Shown here: piece by piece, positions 9,783 to 17,531 of the stretch
How the letters are laid out: the number at the start of each line of letters is the position of its first letter
Numbering within the stretch: the first letter of the stretch is position 1
Assembly: GCF_030124175.1 (NCBI RefSeq)
Contig: NZ_JASKMT010000001.1
Coordinates: forward strand, 124,001-188,000
DNA: 64,000 bases
Reading direction: 5' to 3'
Source of the DNA: Streptomyces sp. 549
GTDB lineage: Bacteria; Actinomycetota; Actinomycetes; Streptomycetales; Streptomycetaceae
Notes under the pieces: model-generated
Databases searched by the model: none
Seen by the model: the letters and a program-made list of their open reading frames with translations, nothing else
Told to the model about the DNA's origin: nothing
Translations under genes and position numbers: made by a program

Positions 9783-10068
9783 GCGGCGGGCGGGCGTCCC
9801 CGGCGCCGCAAGGCGCCCCGGTGAGAGGCGCCACACCTGGCGCCGGGGGCTGCCCGAGGTGGTTGGGGCGGGCTGTGGCGGGCACGCGGGACGCACCGTG
9901 CCCGCCACCGGAGCCGATCCCCGGCGGTGGCCGCGGCTGACCGCCGGACGGGGCATCCCGCCACCCGGTGGGCGCCGCCTCCGCCGCGTCGGGGCACCCG
10001 GACGGCCGGTTCGCGGTACGACAGCGTGACAGCACGGCCGGAAGGCCGCAGAACCACGGAGGTGCCCG
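9783..10068. other. Intergenic region with no identified gene
   Basis: 286 GC-rich bases between ctaD and the leader ORF at 10069. Open frames here continue from ctaD shadows and lack ribosome sites. No promoter or terminator was recognised with confidence. Confidence 0.4.
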
Positions 10069-10209
10069 ATGGCCACTGACCCACTCCTCCCGCCACCGGC
10101 GGGCCGCGCACCGGCCCGGGACGACAGCCCCGGCCGGCCGACGCGCACCGCGCCCGTCCCCGGCGGGCACAGCACGTGCCGCCGCGACCGCCGGGCGGTC
10201 GGGCGATGA
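10069..10209 (+). CDS. Short ORF translationally coupled to HAD phosphatase
   Basis: A 46-codon ORF beginning MATDPLLPPPAG with a strong Shine-Dalgarno sequence (GGAGG at 10058-10062). Its TGA overlaps the ATG of the next gene as ATGA. The peptide is Pro/Arg-rich and matches no family I know. The good ribosome site and exact overlap suggest a leader whose translation delivers ribosomes to the HAD gene, which has little ribosome site of its own. It could instead be an undescribed small protein. Confidence 0.5.
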   Translation: MATDPLLPPPAGRAPARDDSPGRPTRTAPVPGGHSTCRRDRRAVGR

Positions 10210-10886
10210 TCCGGCGGAAGGCCGTGCTGTTCGACGTGGACGGCACCCTGGTGGACAGCACCTACCTGCACGCGGTGACGTGGTGGGAGGCGTTCCGGCA
10301 GGCCGGCCACACGGTTCCGATGAAGTGCGTGCACCGCGCGGTCGGCATGGGGTCGGACAAGCTCCTCGACCACCTCCTCGACGACGACCGCGACCGGGAC
10401 TCGGACGACGGCATGGTCCGTGCGCACTCCGCGCTCTACGCCGAGTACGAGGCACGTCTCGCCCCGCTGCCCGGCGCCTCGGAGCTGCTGCGCAGCTGCG
10501 CGCGCATCGGCTGGACGGTGGTCCTGGCCAGTTCGGCGGCCGGACCCGAACTGGACTGGATGCGGTCGGCGCTGGACGCCGACAAGGTGATCGCGGCGGC
10601 CACCACCGCCGACGACGTGAAGGCCAGCAAGCCCGCCCCGGACCTGGTGGAACGGGCACTGGAACTGGGCGGCGCCCGGCCGGAGGAGGCGCTGTTCGTC
10701 GGCGACACCGTGTGGGACGTCGAAGCCTGCAGGGAGGCCGGTGTGCCCTGCATCGGGGTGGCGAGCGGCCCCTACGACGAGGCGGAACTGACCCGGGCCG
10801 GTGCGGTGGAGGTGTACCGGGACCCGCAGGACCTGCTCGACCGGCTGGACTCCAGCATGCTGGGCGACCGCACCGTCAGGGAGTGA
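10206..10886 (+). CDS. HAD-superfamily phosphatase, beta-phosphoglucomutase/Gph-like
   Basis: A 226-aa HAD hydrolase. Motif I is FDVDGTLVDS (Asp10 nucleophile, Asp12 acid/base), motif II is VVLASSAA, the motif III lysine lies in KASKPAPD, and motif IV is FVGDTVWDVEA. A helical cap between motifs I and II fits subfamily IA enzymes such as phosphoglycolate phosphatase or beta-phosphoglucomutase, which hydrolyse small sugar or organic phosphates. The substrate cannot be told from sequence. Its ATG overlaps the stop of the short upstream ORF. Confidence 0.88.
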   Translation: MIRRKAVLFDVDGTLVDSTYLHAVTWWEAFRQAGHTVPMKCVHRAVGMGSDKLLDHLLDDDRDRDSDDGMVRAHSALYAEYEARLAPLPGASELLRSCARIGWTVVLASSAAGPELDWMRSALDADKVIAAATTADDVKASKPAPDLVERALELGGARPEEALFVGDTVWDVEACREAGVPCIGVASGPYDEAELTRAGAVEVYRDPQDLLDRLDSSMLGDRTVRE

Positions 10887-10905
10887 CCGGGCCCTGAGCC
10901 GCGGA

Positions 10906-10950
10906 ACGGCAGGGGCGCGGTACCGCCTCGCGGTACCGCGCCCCTGCCGT
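10906..10950. terminator. Perfect 20-bp hairpin terminator
   Basis: Arms 10906-10925 and 10931-10950 are exact complements around a 5-base loop. It lies between convergent genes (HAD stop at 10886, GlsB-like stop at 10984) and would work in both directions. Confidence 0.88.
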
Positions 10951-10983
10951 GGGTGCCCGTGGGTCAGCCGTGTGTCCGCGCGG

Positions 10984-11253
10984 TCACCCCCGCGCTCGTC
11001 CCCCGGTGACCACCCGGTAGATGATCAGGAGGATCACGGAACCGACGATCGCCGCGATCCACGTGGAGAGCTGGAAGAAGCCGTCCACCGATTCGATCCC
11101 GAACACGACCCGGCCCAGCCAGCCGCCGAGCAGCGCGCCGACGATGCCGAGAAGCATCGTGATGACGCAGCCGCCGGGGTCCTTGCCAGGCATGAGGGCC
11201 TTGGCGATGGCACCGGCGATCAGGCCGAGCAGAATCCAGCCAATGATGGTCAT
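10984..11253 (-). CDS. GlsB/YeaQ/YmgE-family small stress membrane protein
   Basis: An 89-aa protein of the transglycosylase-associated (GlsB/YeaQ/YmgE) family. It has three hydrophobic helices, with IIGWILLGLIAGAIAKAL at the N-terminus and the glycine-rich middle segment LGIVGALLGGWLG. Members sit in the cytoplasmic membrane and are often induced by general stress; the biochemical role is unknown. The ATG has GGAGA upstream. A sigma-B-like motif at 11299-11323 is placed to drive it. Confidence 0.92.
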   Translation of the reverse strand: MTIIGWILLGLIAGAIAKALMPGKDPGGCVITMLLGIVGALLGGWLGRVVFGIESVDGFFQLSTWIAAIVGSVILLIIYRVVTGGRARG

Positions 11254-11298
11254 GACAATCTCCAGGGTGTGAACACGACATCCGATTCGTAAGCCCGA

Positions 11299-11323
11299 CT
11301 TCCCTCAGCAGGACGCGGCAAAC
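11299..11323 (-). promoter_or_regulatory. Possible sigma-B-type promoter of the GlsB-like gene
   Basis: On the minus strand GTTT (11323-11320), a 15-base spacer, then GGGAAG (11304-11299), ending 45 bases before the start codon. The -35 and spacing are ideal; the -10 differs from GGGTAC at two positions. Confidence 0.45.
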
Positions 11324-11421
11324 CCCGTTGTCGCTGGTGGGGACGTGTGCGGGTGGCTGTGGGAGCCGGGAGGGACACGGGTCAGGGGCGGGCGGGGCCA
11401 CCGGGGTTCCCGTGGTTCTGG

Positions 11422-12123
11422 CTACTCCTCCTTTCCGTAGCGGACGGTGACCTGCTCGAACCCGAGGGAGCCGAGCAGGCCCTTGAGCATGCTGGTGGTG
11501 TTCTTCTCCGCCCGGTCGGTCAGCTCGCTGTCCTTCGCGGCGTCCCCGATGTGCCGGGCGGCCAGTTTCTGCACGGCCCGTTCGTCGCCGGGGTTGTCGG
11601 AGAAGAAGTCGCCCAGCCGGTCGAGCAGGCCGCGCTGCTTGCTCACCGCGTACGAGCGGTCCGGATCGAGCGAGGGCCTGCCGAGTTCGGCACGCGGCAG
11701 GACGAGCGTGGCCGCGGTGCGCTCCTCGTTGACGCTCACCTGGTCCTCACCGACGGATCCCAGGTCCACGTAGGCGTCGACGCTGCCGGCGCCGATGTAC
11801 AGCGTGCGGGAGCCGCGGATCGCGTCGGGCAGGAACTTCGCGTCCTTCTCCAGGTCGACGACGACCTGGAAGTTGCCCGAGGCCGCCTGGAAGCGGCTCA
11901 TGTCCTGGATGGACTGCAGCAGTGTCGGCCCGGTGCGGTCCCGGGTCTCCTCGCCGAAGAGGTCCTGCACCCCGGGGATCAGGCTGAAGCGCGCCACCAG
12001 GGCGAGTGCGGTCACCGCCACGGCGAGCCCGATCAGCAGCTTCGCCCACCACGGCAAGGCGCGCGGCCGGGCGGCCCGCGGGTCGTCGGTACGGTCACGG
12101 TCGGTTCGGGTGTCCCGATCCAT
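11422..12123 (-). CDS. DUF4230 membrane-anchored protein
   Basis: A 233-aa protein with a charged cytoplasmic N-terminus, one membrane helix (WWAKLLIGLAVAVTALAL, about residues 27-45) and an outside domain of the DUF4230 type (TLLQSIQDMSRFQAASGNFQ and VDLGSV). The role of DUF4230 is unknown. The ATG at 12123 has AGGAGG at ideal spacing, so the further upstream in-frame start at 12162 is not used. Divergent or readthrough transcription from the 206-aa pair is blocked by the 19-bp hairpin upstream, so it probably has its own promoter. Confidence 0.85.
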   Translation of the reverse strand: MDRDTRTDRDRTDDPRAARPRALPWWAKLLIGLAVAVTALALVARFSLIPGVQDLFGEETRDRTGPTLLQSIQDMSRFQAASGNFQVVVDLEKDAKFLPDAIRGSRTLYIGAGSVDAYVDLGSVGEDQVSVNEERTAATLVLPRAELGRPSLDPDRSYAVSKQRGLLDRLGDFFSDNPGDERAVQKLAARHIGDAAKDSELTDRAEKNTTSMLKGLLGSLGFEQVTVRYGKEE

Positions 12124-12227
12124 CGCTGTGTCCTCCTGCCGGAGGGCGCTCCCCTCCTGCACACCGCATGCCCACCCGACGGCCTGTCAGACCCCCTTCG
12201 GGCAAGGGTGGTTGAAGCAGACACAAC

Positions 12228-12270
12228 GGTGCGGGGCGGGAGCCGGCGTTCCCGGCTCCCGCCCCGCACC
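12228..12270 (-). terminator. Perfect 19-bp hairpin terminator
   Basis: Arms 12228-12246 and 12252-12270 are exact complements with a 5-base loop, 16 bases after the stop of the minus-strand gene at 12286. It isolates the two-gene unit upstream from the DUF4230 gene. Confidence 0.88.
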
Positions 12271-12285
12271 AGTGGTACCGGCGGC

Positions 12286-12906
12286 TCACACGTGCAGCAG
12301 CCGCTCGGTCAGTTCGCGGTACTGCCGAAGTGCCAGCCGCAGGTCCTCGGTCTCGCTGCGGTCCTCCGAACCGCGCAGGGCCGCCTTCAGCAGACGGTGC
12401 CGCTCGGAGAGGGAGTCGTTGAGCTGCCGCAGCGTCTCCTCCAGCACCTGGTCGGCCTCCTGCACGGCCTCGCGCGGGCTGTCGACGAAGTTCGTCGTGG
12501 CCGTGTGCAGGCGCTCGGTCAGCTTGTCCCGCTCACCGTGCGGCACCAGGCTCTCCTCGTCGCCGCGGTGCCGCGGCCCGTCGTCGCGGGCACCGTGGTC
12601 CGGCGTTCCGGCGGCGGTCGGGGAGCGGTCGGAGGAGACGGAGCCGCCCGGCTGGTCGAGCAGCCCGGTGTCACGGGCTCCGGAACGGTTGTCGCCTGTG
12701 CCGGTCGCCGCCGGAGCGGCGGCCGGGGTGCGGGCCCGGCCGGGGCCTTCGGCCGGGGAGCCGGCGTCGGGGCGGCCGGGCGCCGCGTGCCCTTCGGACG
12801 CCGGGTCACCGGGGCGCGTGGCACCGACGTCGGTACCCACCGGTGCGCCGCCTTCGGCTCGGGCGTCCCGCTCCTGGTTCGTGCCGCGTGCGTTGTCGGT
12901 CGTCAT
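12286..12906 (-). CDS. Hypothetical protein with FVDSP helical domain (paralogue 2)
   Basis: 206 aa. Residues 1-115 are disordered and rich in Gly, Ala, Pro and Asp; the rest is predicted helical, starting at NFVDSPREAVQEADQVLEE and ending in a charged coiled-coil-like stretch. The FVDSP block is shared with the gene immediately upstream, so the two are tandem paralogues with different N-termini. The start overlaps the upstream stop as ATGA. No function is known to me; the domain recalls short helical proteins of actinobacterial stress regions. Confidence 0.78.
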   Translation of the reverse strand: MTTDNARGTNQERDARAEGGAPVGTDVGATRPGDPASEGHAAPGRPDAGSPAEGPGRARTPAAAPAATGTGDNRSGARDTGLLDQPGGSVSSDRSPTAAGTPDHGARDDGPRHRGDEESLVPHGERDKLTERLHTATTNFVDSPREAVQEADQVLEETLRQLNDSLSERHRLLKAALRGSEDRSETEDLRLALRQYRELTERLLHV

Positions 12907-13523
12907 GCGGTGTCACTTCCCTTCGTCTGGTGCCGTCCGCTGATCTGCGGCGCCCGGCTGTCCGTGGCGGCCGGCCCCTGCCGGTCGTCGCCGTTCGGGC
13001 CGCCCATCAGCGCGTCGAACAGGGCACGGCCCTCGACCAGGGCTTCGCGCATGTGCTCGGTGCCGGCCTCACCCCGGGCGGCGGAGTGCACCTTGCGGTA
13101 CCCCTCGACGTGCTCGGCGTGGTGCACGGACAGCGCGTCGGTCTGGTCGTCGTAGTGCTGGGAGGCCGGGTAGCCGACGTCCTCGGCGAGGCGGCCGAGC
13201 AGCTGCTCGGCCTCGGCGACGGCCTGCTGCGGGGAGTCCACGAACCGTTCCTGGACGGCGGCCCAGTGGTCGGTGTACTGCTGCCGCGACTCGGGCGGCA
13301 GTTCGCGGGTCTCCAGCGAACCGTGCCGGTCGAGGCGGGCGCCGAGTTCTTCGTCGGCTGCGCGGGTGTCCCCGTTGTGGCGGGCGAGGACCCGGTCGTA
13401 CTCGGGTCCGAAGCGGTGCTTCAGGTTGCGCCCGCCGCCCTTGGCCCGTACGGCGTACAGACCGACGGCAGCGACAGCGAGGACCAGCACCGCGACCAAT
13501 ACGATGATCACGACTGTGGACAT
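12903..13523 (-). CDS. Membrane-anchored hypothetical protein with FVDSP helical domain (paralogue 1)
   Basis: 206 aa. One N-terminal membrane helix (TVVIIVLVAVLVLAVAAV) is followed by a conserved cytosolic domain: RFGPEYDRVL, then RFVDSPQQAVAEAEQLLGR and HHAEHVEGYRKVH. I recognise this as a common uncharacterised Streptomyces family. The downstream gene repeats the FVDSP domain without the anchor and overlaps it by 4 bases, so they are made together. The in-frame extension to 13682 is rejected because the membrane helix begins right at the ATG. Confidence 0.82.
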   Translation of the reverse strand: MSTVVIIVLVAVLVLAVAAVGLYAVRAKGGGRNLKHRFGPEYDRVLARHNGDTRAADEELGARLDRHGSLETRELPPESRQQYTDHWAAVQERFVDSPQQAVAEAEQLLGRLAEDVGYPASQHYDDQTDALSVHHAEHVEGYRKVHSAARGEAGTEHMREALVEGRALFDALMGGPNGDDRQGPAATDSRAPQISGRHQTKGSDTA

Positions 13524-13681
13524 GACGTGGTACCCCCGGCTCTCTGCTGTTGGAGGGTTTTGGACTGTCCCCGCTCGTTTTGCCGCGAATACGATCGGTA
13601 AACTCTCCGCCGCCCGCGGGACCTGCCCGCACCCCGGAACCACGCGCCCGGCACACCCCCGCAGAGCCCCGCCGACGGACA

Positions 13682-13721
13682 CGGGGACGGGCTGCGCCAG
13701 CTGTGGCGCCGCCCGTCCCCG
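13682..13721 (-). terminator. Hairpin terminator after the carboxypeptidase
   Basis: An 11-bp outer stem (13682-13692 with 13711-13721) continues through a single mismatch into a 6-bp inner stem (13694-13699 with 13704-13709). It lies 20 bases beyond the stop at 13742. Confidence 0.75.
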
Positions 13722-13741
13722 CGTCCCGTGCGGTCCCGGCG

Positions 13742-14664
13742 TCAGTCGCGTTCCGCACCGGCCGGAAGCTGGCGCAGCGTGACCTTTGACGCCGCCTTCT
13801 GCTGGAACGCCCAGTCGAGCATCCGGGTCGCGTCCGGGTAGCGCGACTGGCTGTTGAGGATCACGCCGACCACCGTCCGCCCGTTCCGGGTCGCCGCGAA
13901 GACGAGGCAGGGCCCGGCGGTGCTGCCGGTGCCGGTCTTGATGCCGACGACACCCTGGTAGGAGCCGAGCAGCTGGTTGGTGTTGTACCAGGTGTAGGTG
14001 CGGCCGTTGGTGGCCTTCTGCACGGTCTTGGTGGACTTCGCCACCGTCTGTATGTTCTTGCTGGCGAGCGCGTACCGGCCCAGCTTGGCCATGTCCCGCG
14101 GCGTGGAGTAGTTGGAGCCGGACTGGGAGATGCCGTCGAAGGAGTCGAACCGGGTGTTCTTCATACCCAGGTCGGCGGCCTTCTTGTTCATCTTGGCGAT
14201 GAAGGACTTGGTGCGCGCCGCCGTGGTCGAACCGGTGCCGTAGGCGTCCGCCAGGGCGTACGCCGCGTCGCAGCCGGAGGCAGCATCAGGCCGTACAGCA
14301 GCTGGCGCGCGGTCAGCTTGTCGCCGGTGCGCAGGTCGGCGGTGCTCCCGCCCTTCTTCGCCACGTAGTCCCGGTACGCCTGCTTGACCGTGATCTTGCG
14401 GTCCAGGTCGGCGTTCTTGGTGCTGACCACCACGGCAGCCGTCATGATCTTGGTGGTGCTCGCCATCTGGCGCTTCGTGTCGGCACCCTTGCCCCAGAGG
14501 GTCTTGTTGGGGCCGCTGTCGAGCAGGAAGGCGCCCTTGGCCTGGATGCCGGACGGCCCGGTCGCGGCCTGCGCGGGCACGACCAGCGGCCCTGCCGCGA
14601 GCACCGCGCCGGCCGTGACCGCGACAGCGGCCGACCTGCCGATCCGTCTCCTGATGAGTCTCAC
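13742..14664 (-). pseudogene. D-alanyl-D-alanine carboxypeptidase (S11), single-base frameshift
   Basis: The gene encodes a secreted penicillin-binding peptidase that would trim the pentapeptide of peptidoglycan. It has a twin-arginine-like signal (VRLIRRRIG, then a hydrophobic run ending VPAQAA), the catalytic STTK (Ser69, Lys72), an SGC second motif and KTGTGS. The first half reads in one frame to YGLMLP near 14283. The second half, SGCDAAYALADAYG onward, reads in another. Total length is 923 bases, one short of 308 codons, and restoring one C on the plus strand near 14278 rebuilds the family sequence. It is either a recent inactivating deletion or an assembly error. Start GTG at 14664 has GGAGG. 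Confidence 0.85.
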
Positions 14665-14834
14665 TGGACCTCCGTCTGTCACTCCCCGAGGCGCGGGCCG
14701 CCGCAGCGGACCCACGCGTCCCGCGCGACGCGCGGGCACGTGCACACGGACCATCCAGCCACCCGAATGGTTGTACGGGGACGCGCCCCGCACACGCGAT
14801 GGCCGAAAGCCGTCCCCGGTGCGGCCGGATGCTC

Positions 14835-14859
14835 GTTTCTGCCGCGGTTCGCCGGGCAA
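14835..14859 (+). promoter_or_regulatory. Possible sigma-B-type promoter of DUF1206 gene
   Basis: GTTT (14835-14838), 15-base spacer, GGGCAA (14854-14859), ending 47 bases before the start codon. The -10 differs from consensus at two positions, but the spacing and distance match the other copies in the window. Confidence 0.5.
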
Positions 14860-14906
14860 GCGGGTCAGGGCCCGACCCGGGGAGTCGGGACCAAGGAGGC
14901 TTGAGG

Positions 14907-15755
14907 ATGAACGCACCATCGGTCACACGCGGCCGGAACCACGCCGAACGCGGCGCGCGCAGGGCCGCCAACAGCCGCGCCATGGGCGTGGCAGCCCGCT
15001 GGGGACTCGCGTCCCGAGGGGTGATCTACCTGCTGATGGGCGCCATCGCGCTGCGCATCGCCTTCGGCGGCGAGAGCCAGGAGGCCGACCGGGGCGGCGC
15101 CCTCCAGGAACTCGCCTCCCGGCCCTTCGGCGCCTACCTGGTCTGGGCGGTGGGCATCGGCCTTGCCGGTATGGCGCTGTGGCGGCTCTCCGAGGCGGCG
15201 GTGGGCGTCGCCGGGCCCGACGGGCACAAGGCTTCCAAGCGGGTGGTCTCCGGATTCCGCGGTCTCGCCTACGCCGTCATCACGTACTCCGTGCTCGCCG
15301 TCGCCGCGGGCGCGAAGAGCAGCGGGTCCAACTCCAGCGACAAGCAGTCCAAGGACGCCACCACCCAGGTGCTGGACCTGCCCGCGGGCCAGTGGCTGGT
15401 GGGCGCCGCCGGTGTCGCCATCGCCGCGGCCGGGGTGTGGACCGCGGGCAAGGCGCTGATGCGCAAGTACCACGACGAGCTGAAGCTGGGCGAGATGTCC
15501 GCGACGGTCCGGCGGATCGTCGACGTGCTGGGTGTGGGCGGCGGCACCGCGCGCGGCGTGGTGTTCGCCGCGGTGGGTGTCTTCGTCGTCCAGGCCGCCG
15601 TCCAGTACGACCCGGACGAGGCGGAGGGGCTGGACAACACCCTGCGCTCCTTCGCCGAGACTCCCGCAGGCCCGTGGCTGCTGGTGGTGGTCGCCACCGG
15701 GCTCGTCCTCTTCGGTGCCTTCTCCCTGGCCATGGCCCGCTACCGCAAGGTCTGA
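14907..15755 (+). CDS. DUF1206 integral membrane protein
   Basis: A 282-aa membrane protein of the DUF1206 family, built of three repeats of paired helices, about six helices in all. The hallmark starts are RWGLASRGVIYLLMGAIALR, then FRGLAYAVITYSVLA, then ARGVVFAAVGVFVV, each an R-G-x-x-Y/F-x-x-x-G-like turn. Function is unknown. AAGGAGG lies 7 bases before the ATG. Upstream is a sigma-B-like motif, and downstream a strong bidirectional hairpin, so it is a single-gene unit. Confidence 0.93.
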   Translation: MNAPSVTRGRNHAERGARRAANSRAMGVAARWGLASRGVIYLLMGAIALRIAFGGESQEADRGGALQELASRPFGAYLVWAVGIGLAGMALWRLSEAAVGVAGPDGHKASKRVVSGFRGLAYAVITYSVLAVAAGAKSSGSNSSDKQSKDATTQVLDLPAGQWLVGAAGVAIAAAGVWTAGKALMRKYHDELKLGEMSATVRRIVDVLGVGGGTARGVVFAAVGVFVVQAAVQYDPDEAEGLDNTLRSFAETPAGPWLLVVVATGLVLFGAFSLAMARYRKV

Positions 15756-15804
15756 CCACTGCAGGGTCTGACCGGGCCGCCCGGCGGATTGCCGGACCGA
15801 ACGC

Positions 15805-15854
15805 CGAGGGGCCGCACCACACAGCGCGTGGATCGCGTGTGGTGCGGCCCCTCG
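15805..15854. terminator. 18-bp bidirectional hairpin terminator
   Basis: Arms 15805-15822 and 15837-15854 pair perfectly, with three further pairs inside the loop. It separates convergent transcripts ending at 15755 and 15901. Confidence 0.85.
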
Positions 15855-15900
15855 CCGCGTCTTGGCGCCGTGCCCGCCGCGGCTTGGCGCCCGCGGCTGC

Positions 15901-16128
15901 TCAGTCCTCCAGCGCACGCAGCGCGGCCCGCGCCTCGCGGCGGGTGAGCCCGCCCAGGCGGGCCACCCGGCCCCTGGTGCCCGCGGCCCGGCGCAGCAGC
16001 GGCAGCAGGGTGGCGCACTCGCCTTCGCGGTGCCGGACGCGCTCCAGGCCCTCGGGGCCGGTGCGCACCATCAGGCGCGGCGTGCCCGTGGGCCGCCGCT
16101 CCTCCGTCCCGGTCCACATCCGCGGCAC
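15901..16128 (-). CDS. Small hypothetical protein downstream of CBS gene
   Basis: A 75-aa basic protein, VPRMWTGTEERRP at the start and TRREARAALRALED at the end. GTG at 16128 follows the CBS stop by one base, so it would be cotranslated. The C-terminus looks like a short helix rich in Ala and Arg. No family recognised. It is favoured as real by position (between the CBS stop and the hairpin), but coding evidence is modest. Confidence 0.5.
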   Translation of the reverse strand: MPRMWTGTEERRPTGTPRLMVRTGPEGLERVRHREGECATLLPLLRRAAGTRGRVARLGGLTRREARAALRALED

Positions 16129-16129
16129 C

Positions 16130-16546
16130 TCAGTCCACCGACAGGGCTTCGACGAGGTCGCCCACCTGCGGGTCGGGCAGCGCCCTGGCGACATCCGCCT
16201 GGGCGACCATGCCCACCAGGCGGTGCCCGTCGATGACCGGGAGGCGACGCACCCTGTGCTGGGTCATGGTGACCATGATCTCCTCGGCGCCGTCGTCGGC
16301 GCCGATGGTGACGACCTCCCCCTGAGCGAGGTCGCCGACCTTCACGTCGGCGGGGTCCTTGCCCGCGCCGAGTACCTTCACCACCACGTCTCGGTCGGTG
16401 ACGACGCCCTTCAGCTTGTCGTCGGTGCCGCAGATCGGCAGCGCGCCGACGCCCAGTTCCGTCATCCGCTGCGCCGCCCTCAGCACGGTGTCCTCGGCTC
16501 CGACGCACTCGGCGCCCGGAGTCATGATGTCTCGTGCCGTGGTCAT
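16130..16546 (-). CDS. CBS-domain pair protein
   Basis: A 138-aa stand-alone Bateman module: CBS1 runs about residues 1-65 (ARDIMTPGAECV to VVTDRDVVVKVL) and CBS2 about 70-130 (VGDLAQGEVVTI to LVGMVAQADVAR). Such pairs bind adenine nucleotides and sense energy state or ionic strength. This architecture is typical of stress-induced actinobacterial proteins. The ATG is preceded by GAGGAGG. It has no fused effector domain, so its partner is unknown. Confidence 0.93.
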   Translation of the reverse strand: MTTARDIMTPGAECVGAEDTVLRAAQRMTELGVGALPICGTDDKLKGVVTDRDVVVKVLGAGKDPADVKVGDLAQGEVVTIGADDGAEEIMVTMTQHRVRRLPVIDGHRLVGMVAQADVARALPDPQVGDLVEALSVD

Positions 16547-16742
16547 GCCGCCTCCTCTAGTCGTTTAGTCGTTCTGTCGTTGGCCTGCGTCGTCCGCCGG
16601 CAGGTGCCGGCCCGAGCCGGGTTTCCCGTTGCCCCAGGGGCTAACCCGTGGAGGTGCACGGCGTTGGCTCCGGTGGCGTGTGACGCCGCCGGGACCGAGG
16701 GTGGAACGCAACGACCGTCCCCACGGAAGGGAGGCGAGCACC

Positions 16743-17531
16743 TTGCCGGTCATGGTGCAGGCCCTCCAGGGCGCGCCCTGCTGGGTCAGCCTGATGGCAC
16801 GCGACCTTGAGGCCGCGCAGGACTTCTACGCCGCCGTCTTCGGCTGGCAGTACACCGCCGGGCTGCACAAGCCGGGTGGCCGGACCGTGGCGCTCATCGA
16901 CGACGTGCCGGTGGCGGGGCTGGGAACCATGGCCCGGGAGACGCACTTCCCGGTGGCCTGGACGCCGTACCTGGCGGCCGACGACGCGGACGAGACCGCC
17001 GCCCGCATCCGGGAGCGCGGCGGGACCGTCGCCGTGGGGCCGATGCAGTTCGACGGCGGCCGTGCCGCGTGGGCAGCCGGGCCGGACGAGGCGGTGTTCG
17101 GTATCTGGCAGGGCGAGGTGACACGGCGCTGGGAGGTGGGCGGCCGAAGCGGCTCCACGGCGTGGCTGGAACTGCGCACCCGTGATCCGTTCGCCTCCGC
17201 CCTGTTCTACGGCGGGGTGTTCGGATGGGACACGCAGCACTCCGAGCGCTTCGACATCCGCTTCGAGGACGACCGCGTGGTGCTGCGGATCGCCGGACGC
17301 CGGGTGGCGCAGATCTCCGGCGGCGCCGACCGCTCCGCCGCCACCCGGCACAGCTGGCCGCAGTGGCACGTGCACTTCCAGGTTGCGGACGTGCCACGGG
17401 CCGTGCGCCGGGTCCAGGAGGCGGGCGGCAGCCTGGTCACTCCCCCGCACCGGGGTCCCGCCGGAACGGTGGCCGCGTGCCGGGACCGCGAGGGCGGGCT
17501 GTTCCACCTGGTCCGGGAGGACACCGACTGA
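16743..17531 (+). CDS. VOC-family (glyoxalase/bleomycin-resistance fold) protein
   Basis: A 262-aa protein with two VOC domains. The first starts CWVSLMARDLEAAQDFYAAVFGW; the second starts WLELRTRDPFASALFYGGVFGWD. Each would supply beta-alpha-beta units for a metal-binding cleft. Members include dioxygenases, glyoxalases and resistance proteins; substrate here is unknown. TTG at 16743 is chosen because AAGGGAGG lies 8 bases upstream; ATG at 16752 is the alternative. Regulation is not visible; the CBS gene is divergent. Confidence 0.85.
   Translation: MPVMVQALQGAPCWVSLMARDLEAAQDFYAAVFGWQYTAGLHKPGGRTVALIDDVPVAGLGTMARETHFPVAWTPYLAADDADETAARIRERGGTVAVGPMQFDGGRAAWAAGPDEAVFGIWQGEVTRRWEVGGRSGSTAWLELRTRDPFASALFYGGVFGWDTQHSERFDIRFEDDRVVLRIAGRRVAQISGGADRSAATRHSWPQWHVHFQVADVPRAVRRVQEAGGSLVTPPHRGPAGTVAACRDREGGLFHLVREDTD

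Noticed and set aside
13579..13603. Minus-strand GTTT-N15-GGCAAA before the FVDSP gene pair
   Set aside because: The -10 is too far from consensus, unlike the sites accepted elsewhere.
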